The notes under the pieces are model-generated. The model was not told where the DNA came from and searched no databases. It worked only from the letters and a program-made list of their open reading frames with translations. A stretch of 64,000 nt of DNA, from the NCBI RefSeq assembly GCF_013035425.1, contig NZ_WQHX01000001.1, positions 186,001-250,000 of the forward strand, in the 5' to 3' direction. Position 1 is the stretch's first letter, and each line of letters opens with the position of its first letter. A program made the translations under genes and the position numbers. This DNA comes from Ruegeria arenilitoris. GTDB taxonomy: Bacteria > Pseudomonadota > Alphaproteobacteria > Rhodobacterales > Rhodobacteraceae. Shown here piece by piece: positions 9,352-17,722 of the stretch.

Positions 9352-10892
9352 ACCACTGGATCGTTGCGCCGATCGTCCTCCCCGCGATCCTGGCCCCATT
9401 TATAATTATGGTCCTGCGCTACCACCTTGATCTCCAACGTATATTTTCCGTAGCTGGGGTTGTGGGACTGCTGGGAATCGCGTTGACCATCACGGCCCAG
9501 GCAAGTGGCGATGTAATTCAAGTCTACGAGCTGGGAAATTGGCCCGCACCTTTTGGTATTGTCTTAGTATTGGACCGTATGTCCGCCATGATGGTCCTGC
9601 TGACAGCACTGCTGGCCCTGCCGATCGTCTTATATGCAATAGCGTCGGGTTGGGATGATAGGGGAAAACACTTCCACTCGCTGTTCCAGTTTCAGCTGAT
9701 GGGCGTATGCGGTGCTTTCCTGACCGGAGACGCATTCAACCTATTTGTCTTTTTCGAAGTGCTTCTGATCGCATCTTACGGGTTGATGACACATGGCGGC
9801 GGCGCGATCCGACTAAAGGCGGGAGTGCAATATGTAGCTTATAACCTGTTGGGTTCGACCCTGTTTCTGTTTGCTCTGGGCACGATATACGCAGTGACGG
9901 GAACCCTGAACATGGCGGACCTTGCGGTGCGCGTAGCTGAAATTCCGCCTGAAGATACCGCGCTTTTGCGGGTTGGTGCAGTCCTGTTACTGTTGGTGTT
10001 CTGTATCAAGGCCGCTGTTCTGCCACTGCATTTCTGGCTTCCTTCCAGCTATGCAAACGCGCCCTTACCAGTCGCGGCTCTTTTTGCGATTATGACCAAA
10101 GTCGGCGCATATTCTATCCTTCGGGTGTATACTCTCGTGTTTGGGCCAGAGCTCCCTGTTTCGGAGGGGTTAGCTGGAGAATGGTTGGTGCCAGCAGCGT
10201 TGTTGACGCTGGCCGTCGGCACAATCGGTATACTTGGATCACAGCATATTGCACGCATGGTTGCTTTTTGTGCCATCGCGTCGATGGGAACCCTTTTGAT
10301 CGCCATATCGCTGTTTAATGAGGCCGCAACCGCTGCGGCGCTTTATTACGTCTTCCACTCGACACTGGCGACCGCCTTGTTGTTCCTTGTCGCCGATTTG
10401 GTGATGCAACGCCAGACCGGTGCGATCAGACCCGTGGCACCAATGCCGCAAGGCGGGTTGATTGCGGCGCTGTTTTTTGTGGGCGCCATCGCTATGGCCG
10501 GAATGCCGCCATTGTCCGGTTTCATTGGCAAGTTGCTGGTGCTTGATGCCACGCGCGATGCTTCCAACACCCATGCTGTATGGGCCGTGATCCTAATCGG
10601 ATCCTTCGTGACGATTGTGGGCCTCGCCAGAGCCGGGTCATTGATTTTCTGGAAAAGCCATGACGCCCAACACAACACTGAGGCCGACCCAGAAAATCAG
10701 GAAGAAATTCCGCATCCGCCTGCACCCGAACCTATGCCCGGTTTGACTTTTTCAGCCGTTTTTGGACTAGTTATAGGGCTTGTCCTGTTGACCCTTTTTG
10801 CGGGTCCTGCGCTTCAATACGCCAGCAACACGGCTGAGCAATTGTTCACGCCCGAAAACTACATTTCGGCTGTATTGGGAGGAGAACAGTGA
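9348..10892 (+). CDS. mrpD: Mrp antiporter subunit D
   Basis: A 514-residue NuoN/NuoM-like proton-translocating subunit with about 14 helices. Family segments include FNLFVFFEVLLIASYGLM, with the conserved Glu of the channel, and VLPLHFWLPSSYANAPLPVA, with the conserved broken-helix region. A short charged loop near residues 440-460 (DPENQEEIPHP) precedes the last helix. It is coupled to mrpC by an ATGA overlap and to mrpE by a shared base at 10892. With MrpA it forms the ion-pumping part of the antiporter. Confidence 0.93.
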   Translation: MNHWIVAPIVLPAILAPFIIMVLRYHLDLQRIFSVAGVVGLLGIALTITAQASGDVIQVYELGNWPAPFGIVLVLDRMSAMMVLLTALLALPIVLYAIASGWDDRGKHFHSLFQFQLMGVCGAFLTGDAFNLFVFFEVLLIASYGLMTHGGGAIRLKAGVQYVAYNLLGSTLFLFALGTIYAVTGTLNMADLAVRVAEIPPEDTALLRVGAVLLLLVFCIKAAVLPLHFWLPSSYANAPLPVAALFAIMTKVGAYSILRVYTLVFGPELPVSEGLAGEWLVPAALLTLAVGTIGILGSQHIARMVAFCAIASMGTLLIAISLFNEAATAAALYYVFHSTLATALLFLVADLVMQRQTGAIRPVAPMPQGGLIAALFFVGAIAMAGMPPLSGFIGKLLVLDATRDASNTHAVWAVILIGSFVTIVGLARAGSLIFWKSHDAQHNTEADPENQEEIPHPPAPEPMPGLTFSAVFGLVIGLVLLTLFAGPALQYASNTAEQLFTPENYISAVLGGEQ

Positions 10893-11389
10893 TGAAACTG
10901 CTCCGCCGTATATTCCCCCACCCTCACCTGACATTTCTTTTGACGTTGGTTTGGATCCTTTTGGCGAACAAACCTTCGCTGAACTCGCTGGTTTTTGGTT
11001 TGATCCTCGGAATTATTATTCCATTCATTACGCAACCCTATTGGCCGGACAGACCGAAACTGCGTAACTGGCCGATGGTGGTAGAGTACATGCTGGTCGT
11101 TCTTTGGGATATTGTCATTGCCAACATCACTGTTGCCCGCATCATACTTTTCAAACGCAATGCTGACCGACAACCTAACTGGGTGTCTATCCCGTTGGAA
11201 TTGCGAACGCCCGAGGCAATCACTGTACTGGCTGGAACAATTACAATGACGCCCGGCACTGTCAGTTGCGACCTGTCGGCACAAGGTCACAACCTTTTGG
11301 TTCATTGTCTTGATAGCCCCGACCCGAATGCGGTTCGTGATCAAATCAAACAACGCTACGAACGCCGCCTAAAGGAGATTTTCGAATGA
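10892..11389 (+). CDS. mrpE: Mrp antiporter subunit E
   Basis: A 165-residue MrpE protein. It has N-terminal membrane helices (HLTFLLTLVWILLANKPS and the following segment) and a C-terminal soluble domain with ITMTPGTVSCDLS, typical of the family. The start at 10892 is chosen because GGAGGAG lies about 6 nt upstream; a GTG directly before it (10889) is less likely. It overlaps mrpF by ATGA. MrpE has no complex I counterpart and is needed for assembly or stability. Confidence 0.92.
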   Translation: MKLLRRIFPHPHLTFLLTLVWILLANKPSLNSLVFGLILGIIIPFITQPYWPDRPKLRNWPMVVEYMLVVLWDIVIANITVARIILFKRNADRQPNWVSIPLELRTPEAITVLAGTITMTPGTVSCDLSAQGHNLLVHCLDSPDPNAVRDQIKQRYERRLKEIFE

Positions 11390-11655
11390 TCACCTATGCG
11401 ACTTACTTTGCTTTTTCTTGTTTTGGCGCGGCGATCATTTTGTGCCTTTGGCGGATCATCAGCGCCGAGGGTGTTGGCACCCGCGTTCTGGCGCTCGACA
11501 CTATGGTAATCAATACGATCGCCTTGATAATCCTTTATGGACTCAGGTTGGGCACAGAAATATTTTTCGAGGCTGCCATGATAATCGCAATGCTTGGTTT
11601 CGTTTCTACAGTGGCCTACGCGCGGTTTATGCTGCGCGGCAACATTATCGAGTGA
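11386..11655 (+). CDS. mrpF: Mrp antiporter subunit F
   Basis: An 89-residue protein with three membrane segments, typical of MrpF (LDTMVINTIALIILYG is the recognisable middle helix). It begins in an ATGA overlap with mrpE and ends four bases before the first candidate start of mrpG. It is a small structural subunit of the antiporter. Confidence 0.9.
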   Translation: MITYATYFAFSCFGAAIILCLWRIISAEGVGTRVLALDTMVINTIALIILYGLRLGTEIFFEAAMIIAMLGFVSTVAYARFMLRGNIIE

Positions 11656-11659
11656 GGCT

Positions 11660-12049
11660 ATGATGCAGCTCCTGTTCGAAATCCTCATCTCATTTTTCTT
11701 AATCGTTTCAGGTATCTTTGGCTTTGTCGGGTCGTTTGGAATGATAAAACTGAAAGACCCAATGTCCCGTCTGCACGCGCCAACCAAGGCGACAACTCTG
11801 GGCGTCGGCGGCGTATTGCTTGCATCTATTTTTCACTCAGGTTTGATCGAAGGACAGCTGTCTTTACACGAGTTGCTTATTACCCTGTTTTTGTTCCTTA
11901 CGGCTCCGATCACGGCCCTGTTTATTGCCAAGTGGCATATACACAGGCATGAAAAGCCCGTCGATCTGCCGGATGCGGGCGAGGATGAACTGTGGGCAAC
12001 TCATGCGGTTGAACAGGTCGAAGACGTGCCCGAGCACAGCGCGAAGTAA
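11660..12049 (+). CDS. mrpG: Mrp antiporter subunit G
   Basis: A 129-residue membrane protein with three helices and the MrpG signature GSFGMIKLKDPMSRLHAPTK, followed by ATTLGVGGVLL. Two consecutive ATG codons (11660, 11663) lie just after GAGG; the second has the better spacing. A longer in-frame reading back to 11594 lies inside mrpF and is unlikely. The C-terminal ~35 residues are polar and acidic. This is the last mrp gene; selD follows after 5 bp, so read-through is possible. Confidence 0.9.
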   Translation: MMQLLFEILISFFLIVSGIFGFVGSFGMIKLKDPMSRLHAPTKATTLGVGGVLLASIFHSGLIEGQLSLHELLITLFLFLTAPITALFIAKWHIHRHEKPVDLPDAGEDELWATHAVEQVEDVPEHSAK

Positions 12050-12054
12050 CTCCA

Positions 12055-14214
12055 ATGCACACTCCTCCGCTGCCTTTGACCCGTGATTTGGTCTTGATTG
12101 GCGGAGGCCATACTCACGCCTTGTTTCTGCGAAAGTGGGGTATGAACCCGTTGCCCGGTGTTCGGGTAACAGTAATAAATCCTGGTCCGACTGCACCTTA
12201 TTCAGGGATGCTGCCTGGGTTCGTAGCCGGCCATTACGATAGGGCCGAGCTGGATATAGACCTAATTCAACTGGCCAGATTTGCCGGTGCTCGCGTTGTG
12301 TTAGGGGCTGTGGACGGCATAGACACCGATGAGCGACTGGTTCACGTTCCAGACCGGCCGCCGATAGCATTTGATGTGGCTTCGGTAAATGTCGGGATAA
12401 CTTCGGAAATGCCGGAATTACCCGGTTTCGCCGATTACGCTGTTCCGGCCAAACCGCTTGGCCAAATTGCCGCAAATTGGGGTAAGTATTTGGGAGGTGA
12501 TGGCCCCGCTTCCGTCGCCGTTATTGGCGGTGGCGTTGCCGGGGTCGAGCTGGCCATGGCCATGGCCCATGCGCTGAGCGCCAAAGGACGAGAGTCGCGC
12601 GTCACATTGATAGATCATGCAAGCGTGCTGAATTCTACTGCCCCTAAAACCACTGCGACTATCCTTCAAAACATGAAAGGGCTTGGGATTGAAGTCGTCG
12701 AAAACGCGAAGATCGCAGAGGTTACAAAGCAAGGAATTAAGTTCGTGGATGGCCGAAGCATCCCAGCTGATTTTGTCACTGGAGCCGCAGGTGCTCGACC
12801 TTATGATTGGTTGGCCCGAACTGGACTAGCGCTGGATAGCGGATACATCCGCGTCGACGCGCACCTTCAATCGAGTAACACCGCGATTTTCGCGGCTGGC
12901 GATTGTGCCCATTTAGCGCATAACCCTCGCCCCAAGGCTGGCGTTTACGCGGTACGAGAGGCTCCGGTTCTATATAACAACTTACGGGCGGCTCTTGGTT
13001 CAGGACGAATGCGTTGTTATAGACCGCAAAGAGACTACCTCAAGTTGATTTCACTTGGCGGCAAGTCAGCGCTGGGCGAACGGTTTGGCACGTCTTTTAG
13101 TGGTCCGTTGATGTGGGTTTGGAAAAACCACATCGATCAGAGTTTTATGAACCGGTTCCGAGATTTACCCCAAATGAAGGCTTTGGCCCTTCCAAGGCAA
13201 CGCGCTGCCGGTCTACGTGAGGCGTTGGGTGACAAACCTATGTGCGGCGGTTGCGGCGCCAAGGTTGGGCGAAATGCTTTGCGGACCTCACTTCGGAACC
13301 TGCCACCGCCTAAACGAGAGGACATAACACCCCTGCCCGGCGACGATGCAGCGTTACTGACGACAGGAGGGGTTCACCAAGTCATGACCTCGGATCATCT
13401 GCGCGGCTTCGTTCTTGATCCCGTCCTGATGACGCGTATAGCTGCTGTCCATGCTCTGGGTGACATATGGGCTATGGGGGCCGCACCACAGGCTGCGACT
13501 GCAACGATTATCCTTCCGCGAATGTCGCCTGATCTGCAGCGCCGCACAATGTCCGAGATTATGGAAACTGCTACCGACGTTATTCGTAACGCAGGGGCAG
13601 AAATTGTGGGCGGTCACAGCTCATTGGGTGACGAGATGACAATCGGATTCACCCTAACCGGACTGTGCGACAAAAAGCCGATTACCTTATCTGGGGCACA
13701 ACCCAATGACGTTTTGATCCTGACCAAACCGTTGGGAAGTGGTGTTCTGATGGCTGCTGAAATGGCGGGTAAGGCCAAAGGTACCTGGATGGAGGAAGCC
13801 TACGGATTGATGGCGCAACCACAGGGTGCCGCGTCTGCCATTCTGACCCAAGCAAGTGCTATGACCGATGTAACCGGGTTTGGCCTGGCTGGGCACCTGC
13901 AGGGAATTTGCGCTGCCGCTAGCTGTGGCGCCACGATAATCCTTGAATCCGTGCCGTTTATGGCCGGTGCCGCTGAACTCAGTGAACAAGGCATAAGGTC
14001 GACAATATTTCCAGAAAACAGGTTGATCGCGCCCGAGCTGCCCGGAGGTAGTAATGCGGATATCTTGTTCGATCCGCAAACCGCAGGCGGATTGCTAGCT
14101 GCGGTAAAGGCTGTTGAGGCAGAAGCATTGTTGGACCAGTTGCTGCGGGCTGGGTTTACGGCCGCGATTATCGGGCACCTTAACAGCGCCCCCGGCCTGC
14201 GGCTTCAGAGTTGA
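12055..14214 (+). CDS. selD: Bifunctional NADH-dehydrogenase-like oxidoreductase / selenide, water dikinase
   Basis: A 719-residue fusion. Residues ~10-385 form a pyridine-nucleotide-disulfide oxidoreductase: an FAD-binding LVLIGGGHTHA (~12-22), a second nucleotide-binding VAVIGGGVAGVELA (~154-167) and a terminal FAD motif AIFAAGDCAH (~277-286). Residues ~395-719 are SelD, which makes selenophosphate from selenide and ATP. Its catalytic pair is visible as Cys400 and Lys403 in GGCGAKVG; cysteine rather than selenocysteine is used. The ATP-site loop PLPGDDAAL follows. This fusion is known in several proteobacteria; the oxidoreductase may supply or reduce selenium for the kinase (inference). The end overlaps mnmH by 10 bp, tail to tail. 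mnmH consumes selenophosphate, which supports the call. Confidence 0.93.
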   Translation: MHTPPLPLTRDLVLIGGGHTHALFLRKWGMNPLPGVRVTVINPGPTAPYSGMLPGFVAGHYDRAELDIDLIQLARFAGARVVLGAVDGIDTDERLVHVPDRPPIAFDVASVNVGITSEMPELPGFADYAVPAKPLGQIAANWGKYLGGDGPASVAVIGGGVAGVELAMAMAHALSAKGRESRVTLIDHASVLNSTAPKTTATILQNMKGLGIEVVENAKIAEVTKQGIKFVDGRSIPADFVTGAAGARPYDWLARTGLALDSGYIRVDAHLQSSNTAIFAAGDCAHLAHNPRPKAGVYAVREAPVLYNNLRAALGSGRMRCYRPQRDYLKLISLGGKSALGERFGTSFSGPLMWVWKNHIDQSFMNRFRDLPQMKALALPRQRAAGLREALGDKPMCGGCGAKVGRNALRTSLRNLPPPKREDITPLPGDDAALLTTGGVHQVMTSDHLRGFVLDPVLMTRIAAVHALGDIWAMGAAPQAATATIILPRMSPDLQRRTMSEIMETATDVIRNAGAEIVGGHSSLGDEMTIGFTLTGLCDKKPITLSGAQPNDVLILTKPLGSGVLMAAEMAGKAKGTWMEEAYGLMAQPQGAASAILTQASAMTDVTGFGLAGHLQGICAAASCGATIILESVPFMAGAAELSEQGIRSTIFPENRLIAPELPGGSNADILFDPQTAGGLLAAVKAVEAEALLDQLLRAGFTAAIIGHLNSAPGLRLQS

Positions 14215-15257
14215 ACAAGAACTTCTTGAACCCGGCTTGCAGCCGTGGCTAGCCCATTGTTATCCAGTGTGGCCAATTCGATCTTTGCAATTATTTCCGC
14301 ACGCTGACAGCGGCGTGACTTGGCATATGCCAAGTCATAATGCTGCTCCATCAAAGCGCGGGTCAAAGCGTGTTTGTCATTGGACTCGATCATTGCAAGC
14401 CAACTGTCTACAACCGAATGACCACGATGGAAGCGCAATGGCGACAACCGATCTCGCAGGCGCTCATGGTCCGAAAGTATATCATCGTAGGTTTTGACCA
14501 GATAAGTAGTGCGCAACTCAATAGGGGCCGAAACCAAAATACGCGGTGCGTTGCACAATGCGGTCCAAAATGTTGGGGGCAACAACAAATTGCCAATTTT
14601 AGAAGATTCTGCCTCGACCACGACAGGTCGATTTTTGTCCATTTCACACAATTTCTTAGCCAGAGCAGATTCAAAGGCCTTTTGGGTTGGTTGCCCACCC
14701 GGTCTTTCACCCAATAGAGATCCGCGATGGTTGGCCAGCCCTTCGAGGTCCAGAACTTGTATTCCAAGCGTCTGTAACAATTGCAGGAGTTCTGTTTTGG
14801 CGGTCCCTGTATTTCCGTCCAATGCCACGATCCTAAGGGGTAATGGGTCTTGGTATAGGTACTTATTTACAAGGCGTCGGTAGCTTCGATAGCCACCTTC
14901 AATGACTTCGGCGCGCCATCCAATCTGCTGCAACATCCATGAAAATGAACCGGAACGTTGCCCGCCCCGCCAGCAATAAACAAGTGGTTTCCATCCACCT
15001 GCGTGATGACTGAGGCTATTTTCGATGTGAGCTGCCGCGTTACGGAAGACCATCGCTGCACCGACCTTGCGCGCCAGAAACGGGTTTTGCTGCACATAGA
15101 TCGTTCCTACCGCGGCCCGTTCTTCGTTATCAAGAACCGGAAGATTGATAGCCTCTGGCAGGTGGTCTTCGGCAAATTCCGCAGGGCTGCGCACGTCGAT
15201 GACGGCATCGAATGAATGCATATAGAGTTGCGACAGGTCAGAAAACTTCAAGGCCAT
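14205..15257 (-). CDS. mnmH: tRNA 2-selenouridine synthase
   Basis: A 350-residue MnmH/SelU (YbbB) protein that replaces the sulfur of 2-thiouridine at wobble position 34 of certain tRNAs with selenium, using selenophosphate. The N-terminal half is a rhodanese domain with the active Cys95 in YCWRGGQRSGS. The C-terminal half is a P-loop domain with GNTGTAKT at about 148-155. It is convergent with the selD fusion, whose product is its substrate; the two coding ends overlap by 10 bp. No selenoprotein gene, selA, selB or tRNA-Sec was seen in this window, so tRNA modification is the only local use of selenium. Confidence 0.94.
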   Translation of the reverse strand: MALKFSDLSQLYMHSFDAVIDVRSPAEFAEDHLPEAINLPVLDNEERAAVGTIYVQQNPFLARKVGAAMVFRNAAAHIENSLSHHAGGWKPLVYCWRGGQRSGSFSWMLQQIGWRAEVIEGGYRSYRRLVNKYLYQDPLPLRIVALDGNTGTAKTELLQLLQTLGIQVLDLEGLANHRGSLLGERPGGQPTQKAFESALAKKLCEMDKNRPVVVEAESSKIGNLLLPPTFWTALCNAPRILVSAPIELRTTYLVKTYDDILSDHERLRDRLSPLRFHRGHSVVDSWLAMIESNDKHALTRALMEQHYDLAYAKSRRCQRAEIIAKIELATLDNNGLATAASRVQEVLVQL

Positions 15258-15299
15258 ATCAATCCTCTATCCGGCCAAGGACGAGAAGGAAAGTTGCAG

Positions 15300-15968
15300 T
15301 TAGTCACCTTGGACAGGTTCTATCAATCCCGGTCCCGAAGCACGGTTGGAATTTACTGCGCGTCCGACACGATGGAATTCCAGAATTTCCTCTGCACCCG
15401 GACACATAAGTTTTGCAGCTCCTTTCCCGGCCTCCCCCAACCAGAGCGCCCAATCCTCGGGCTCTAGTATCAAAGGCATCCGGTGGTGAATATTGCCGAG
15501 TTTTTTGTTCGCCGCGGTCGTAACGATCGCACAGGTTCTCTGCCGTGCGGTTTCAGGCCCCCAATCCTGCCAAACGCCGGCAAAAGCGATGGCCCCGCTG
15601 TCGTGGCGGTGGATGTACCATGGTAACCTTTGACCATCCTCGGATTTAGTCCATTCGTAAAAACCCGTCGCAACAACCAGGCATCGCCTTTCGCGGCAAG
15701 CAGCGCGAAAGGCGGGTTTGTCGGCCAAGGTCTCAGCCCGGGCATTGATCAACAATGGCCCAGCAGTTTCTGTTTTGTACCAATGCGGCAGAAACCCCCA
15801 TCGTAGCGCATCCAGACGACGCGCGCCGTCCGATGAACGCACCACGTGCACCAAGTTCGTTGGACACACATTGAAATTGGGAACATGCGGCAAATCGTTG
15901 GCCGGACGTGCGGCGAACAGCTGAGCCATCGCATCGTTCGGAAGTGTTATTGCAAATCTTCCACACAT
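15300..15968 (-). CDS. yedK: SOS response-associated peptidase / abasic-site crosslinker (HMCES/YedK family)
   Basis: A 222-residue SRAP-domain protein. The family uses the alpha-amino and thiol groups of Cys2 to form a stable thiazolidine crosslink with abasic sites in single-stranded DNA. The start at 15968 is fixed by the required MCGRF N-terminus, which exposes Cys2 after methionine removal; the frame is open upstream but only this Met fits. Other family residues are NARAET, GFYEW with the conserved Glu, and IHHRMPLIL with the conserved His. It is a single gene, divergent from the TPR-sulfotransferase. Confidence 0.9.
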   Translation of the reverse strand: MCGRFAITLPNDAMAQLFAARPANDLPHVPNFNVCPTNLVHVVRSSDGARRLDALRWGFLPHWYKTETAGPLLINARAETLADKPAFRAACRERRCLVVATGFYEWTKSEDGQRLPWYIHRHDSGAIAFAGVWQDWGPETARQRTCAIVTTAANKKLGNIHHRMPLILEPEDWALWLGEAGKGAAKLMCPGAEEILEFHRVGRAVNSNRASGPGLIEPVQGD

Positions 15969-16020
15969 GTTAATGATTTGATAACCATTCTTGTCAGCAC
16001 GTACGCGGAAAATGCGCCCT

Positions 16021-17673
16021 ATGGCACAACAAACAGCGAAATCCCTAAAGAGCAAAGCGTTAAGTGATCTTAAGTCCGGGAAATTTCCACAGGCGGTGAA
16101 AAAGGCGCAGCTTGGTGCAAAGAAATTTCCTAATGATGTGGATTACCACGCAATAGCGGGATTTGCCCTGACACAAATGGAACGTTATCGACAGTCGATT
16201 CCGCATTTCGTCGAAGCCGCGCGAATTAAGCCTGAAGACGCACAATTCGCTGAAAATCTGGCAAACGCCTTGATGCAGACGGGTCAAATTCCGCAAGCGC
16301 TGACTTACGCGGAAAAGAAGCTCAGGCAATTCCCAAACAATAGCGAGCTAACCAGGGTCATTGACGAGATCGGCATGAAAGGAACCAATAGTCGGCAGAT
16401 CATCGACTATACGACTCAGCGTTTGACTGCTGAACCTGAAAACCCGGTGTTATACCTGAACCGGGGTCGCGCTTACGGACGCGTCGGTTTTTTAGCACAA
16501 AGTTCTGCTGATTATGCTCGCGCATACAAGCTTGCCCCCGACAATACCGAAATCGCCTGTCAAATGGCAATCGATCTGCGTCATTCGGGCGATATCCACG
16601 GCAGCACGAAAATGCTCCACGATGTTTTGCAGTCAGATAGCCAGCATGCAAAGACCCTGCATCAATTGGCGACGATGGCCGATCGAGACGAAGCGCAAGA
16701 ACTGCTGAACAATGTTGAAACGGCCATCGCCGCGCAGCCACACACCGATGTAGACTTGGAGTTCGCCAAGGCCCATTTGATATCCCGTATGGATAGTCTG
16801 GCTGCGGCAATGCCCCAGTTCGCGCGCGCCAATACCGCTCAGCATCAGGTAAACCCCTACGACCCCGCCGCAGAAGAAGATCAGCTGAACCGCATTCGCA
16901 ACCTATTCCCAATCGACAATACGCTCCCTGAATCGGATGAAACTTCGACCCCGATGCCCGTATTTGTAGTCGGGCAACCTCGCTCGGGTACTACGCTGAT
17001 GGAAATGATGCTAAGCGTAGTAAATGAAGTTTTCGGCTGCGGCGAGCTGTCTCTGGCTGGGGATTTGTCCCGACCTTTTATTGATGATCAAAAGTCCTTT
17101 AATGAACAGGACGCGAAAGCTTTTGCGCGGGATTACTGCAACTTGATGCCGCCACTACCAGATGGCGCAACTGCGTTCATCGACAAGATGCCACACAACT
17201 ATCAACTTCTTGGTTTCTTGGCGGCCGCCTTTCCAAACGCCAAATTTATCAATATCTTACGCGATCCCCGTGACGTTGGGCTGTCCAAATGGACACGACG
17301 ATTTCCGGCACTCGGCATGAGATATTCCTCGAACCTAGGGGCGATTGCGCATTCGGCCAACTTGTATCGCCAATATATGAATCATTGGGATCGGATTTTC
17401 GGTGAACGCATCATGGCGATTTCCTACGAAAACCTCGTTGGCAATCCCGAAGCTTACAGCCGTAAAGTGGCTGCCTTTTGCGGAATAGGCTGGACCGAAC
17501 GCATGATCCACCCAGAAGAAAACACTAAACAGGTTCGAACGGCCAGCGCCGATCAGGTTCGCAGAGCAATTACGACCCGGTCCATTGGTGGTTGGCGCAA
17601 AGTCGAAGATCACTTGAAGCCCATGCTGGATGATTTGGACCGTTCACTCTGGCCAGAATACGATTTGAATTGA
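16021..17673 (+). CDS. TPR-repeat sulfotransferase
   Basis: A 550-residue protein combining about six tetratricopeptide repeats (residues ~1-280) with a sulfotransferase domain (~305-550). The PAPS-binding 5'-phosphosulfate loop is visible as VGQPRSGTTLMEMML. The 3'-phosphate region is probably INILRDPRDVGLS, and IDKMPHNY precedes it. Family members transfer sulfate from PAPS to alcohols, amines or tyrosines; the acceptor is unknown here, and the TPR part may recruit a protein or glycan. The start at 16021 follows GGA by 11 nt; ATG at 16012 and TTG at 15991 are in-frame alternatives. A strong hairpin at 17684 follows the stop. Confidence 0.82.
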   Translation: MAQQTAKSLKSKALSDLKSGKFPQAVKKAQLGAKKFPNDVDYHAIAGFALTQMERYRQSIPHFVEAARIKPEDAQFAENLANALMQTGQIPQALTYAEKKLRQFPNNSELTRVIDEIGMKGTNSRQIIDYTTQRLTAEPENPVLYLNRGRAYGRVGFLAQSSADYARAYKLAPDNTEIACQMAIDLRHSGDIHGSTKMLHDVLQSDSQHAKTLHQLATMADRDEAQELLNNVETAIAAQPHTDVDLEFAKAHLISRMDSLAAAMPQFARANTAQHQVNPYDPAAEEDQLNRIRNLFPIDNTLPESDETSTPMPVFVVGQPRSGTTLMEMMLSVVNEVFGCGELSLAGDLSRPFIDDQKSFNEQDAKAFARDYCNLMPPLPDGATAFIDKMPHNYQLLGFLAAAFPNAKFINILRDPRDVGLSKWTRRFPALGMRYSSNLGAIAHSANLYRQYMNHWDRIFGERIMAISYENLVGNPEAYSRKVAAFCGIGWTERMIHPEENTKQVRTASADQVRRAITTRSIGGWRKVEDHLKPMLDDLDRSLWPEYDLN

Positions 17674-17677
17674 AATG

Positions 17678-17704
17678 AAAAAAGGCCGCCCGTGACAGGC
17701 GGCC
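17678..17704. terminator. Bidirectional intrinsic terminator
   Basis: A perfect 7-bp GC stem, GGCCGCC / GGCGGCC, with a 7-nt loop (17684-17704), is preceded on the + strand by AAAAAA. On the minus strand the stem is therefore followed by a U-run, making it a good terminator for the 5'-nucleotidase transcript. For the sulfotransferase it is weaker because only TT follows. It lies between two convergent genes. Confidence 0.85.
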
Positions 17705-17722
17705 TTAAAAGGTTGAGCCAAC

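Noticed and set aside
12055..14214. Selenocysteine (in-frame UGA) in SelD
   Set aside because: The catalytic position is a normal Cys400 codon and the frame has no internal TGA.
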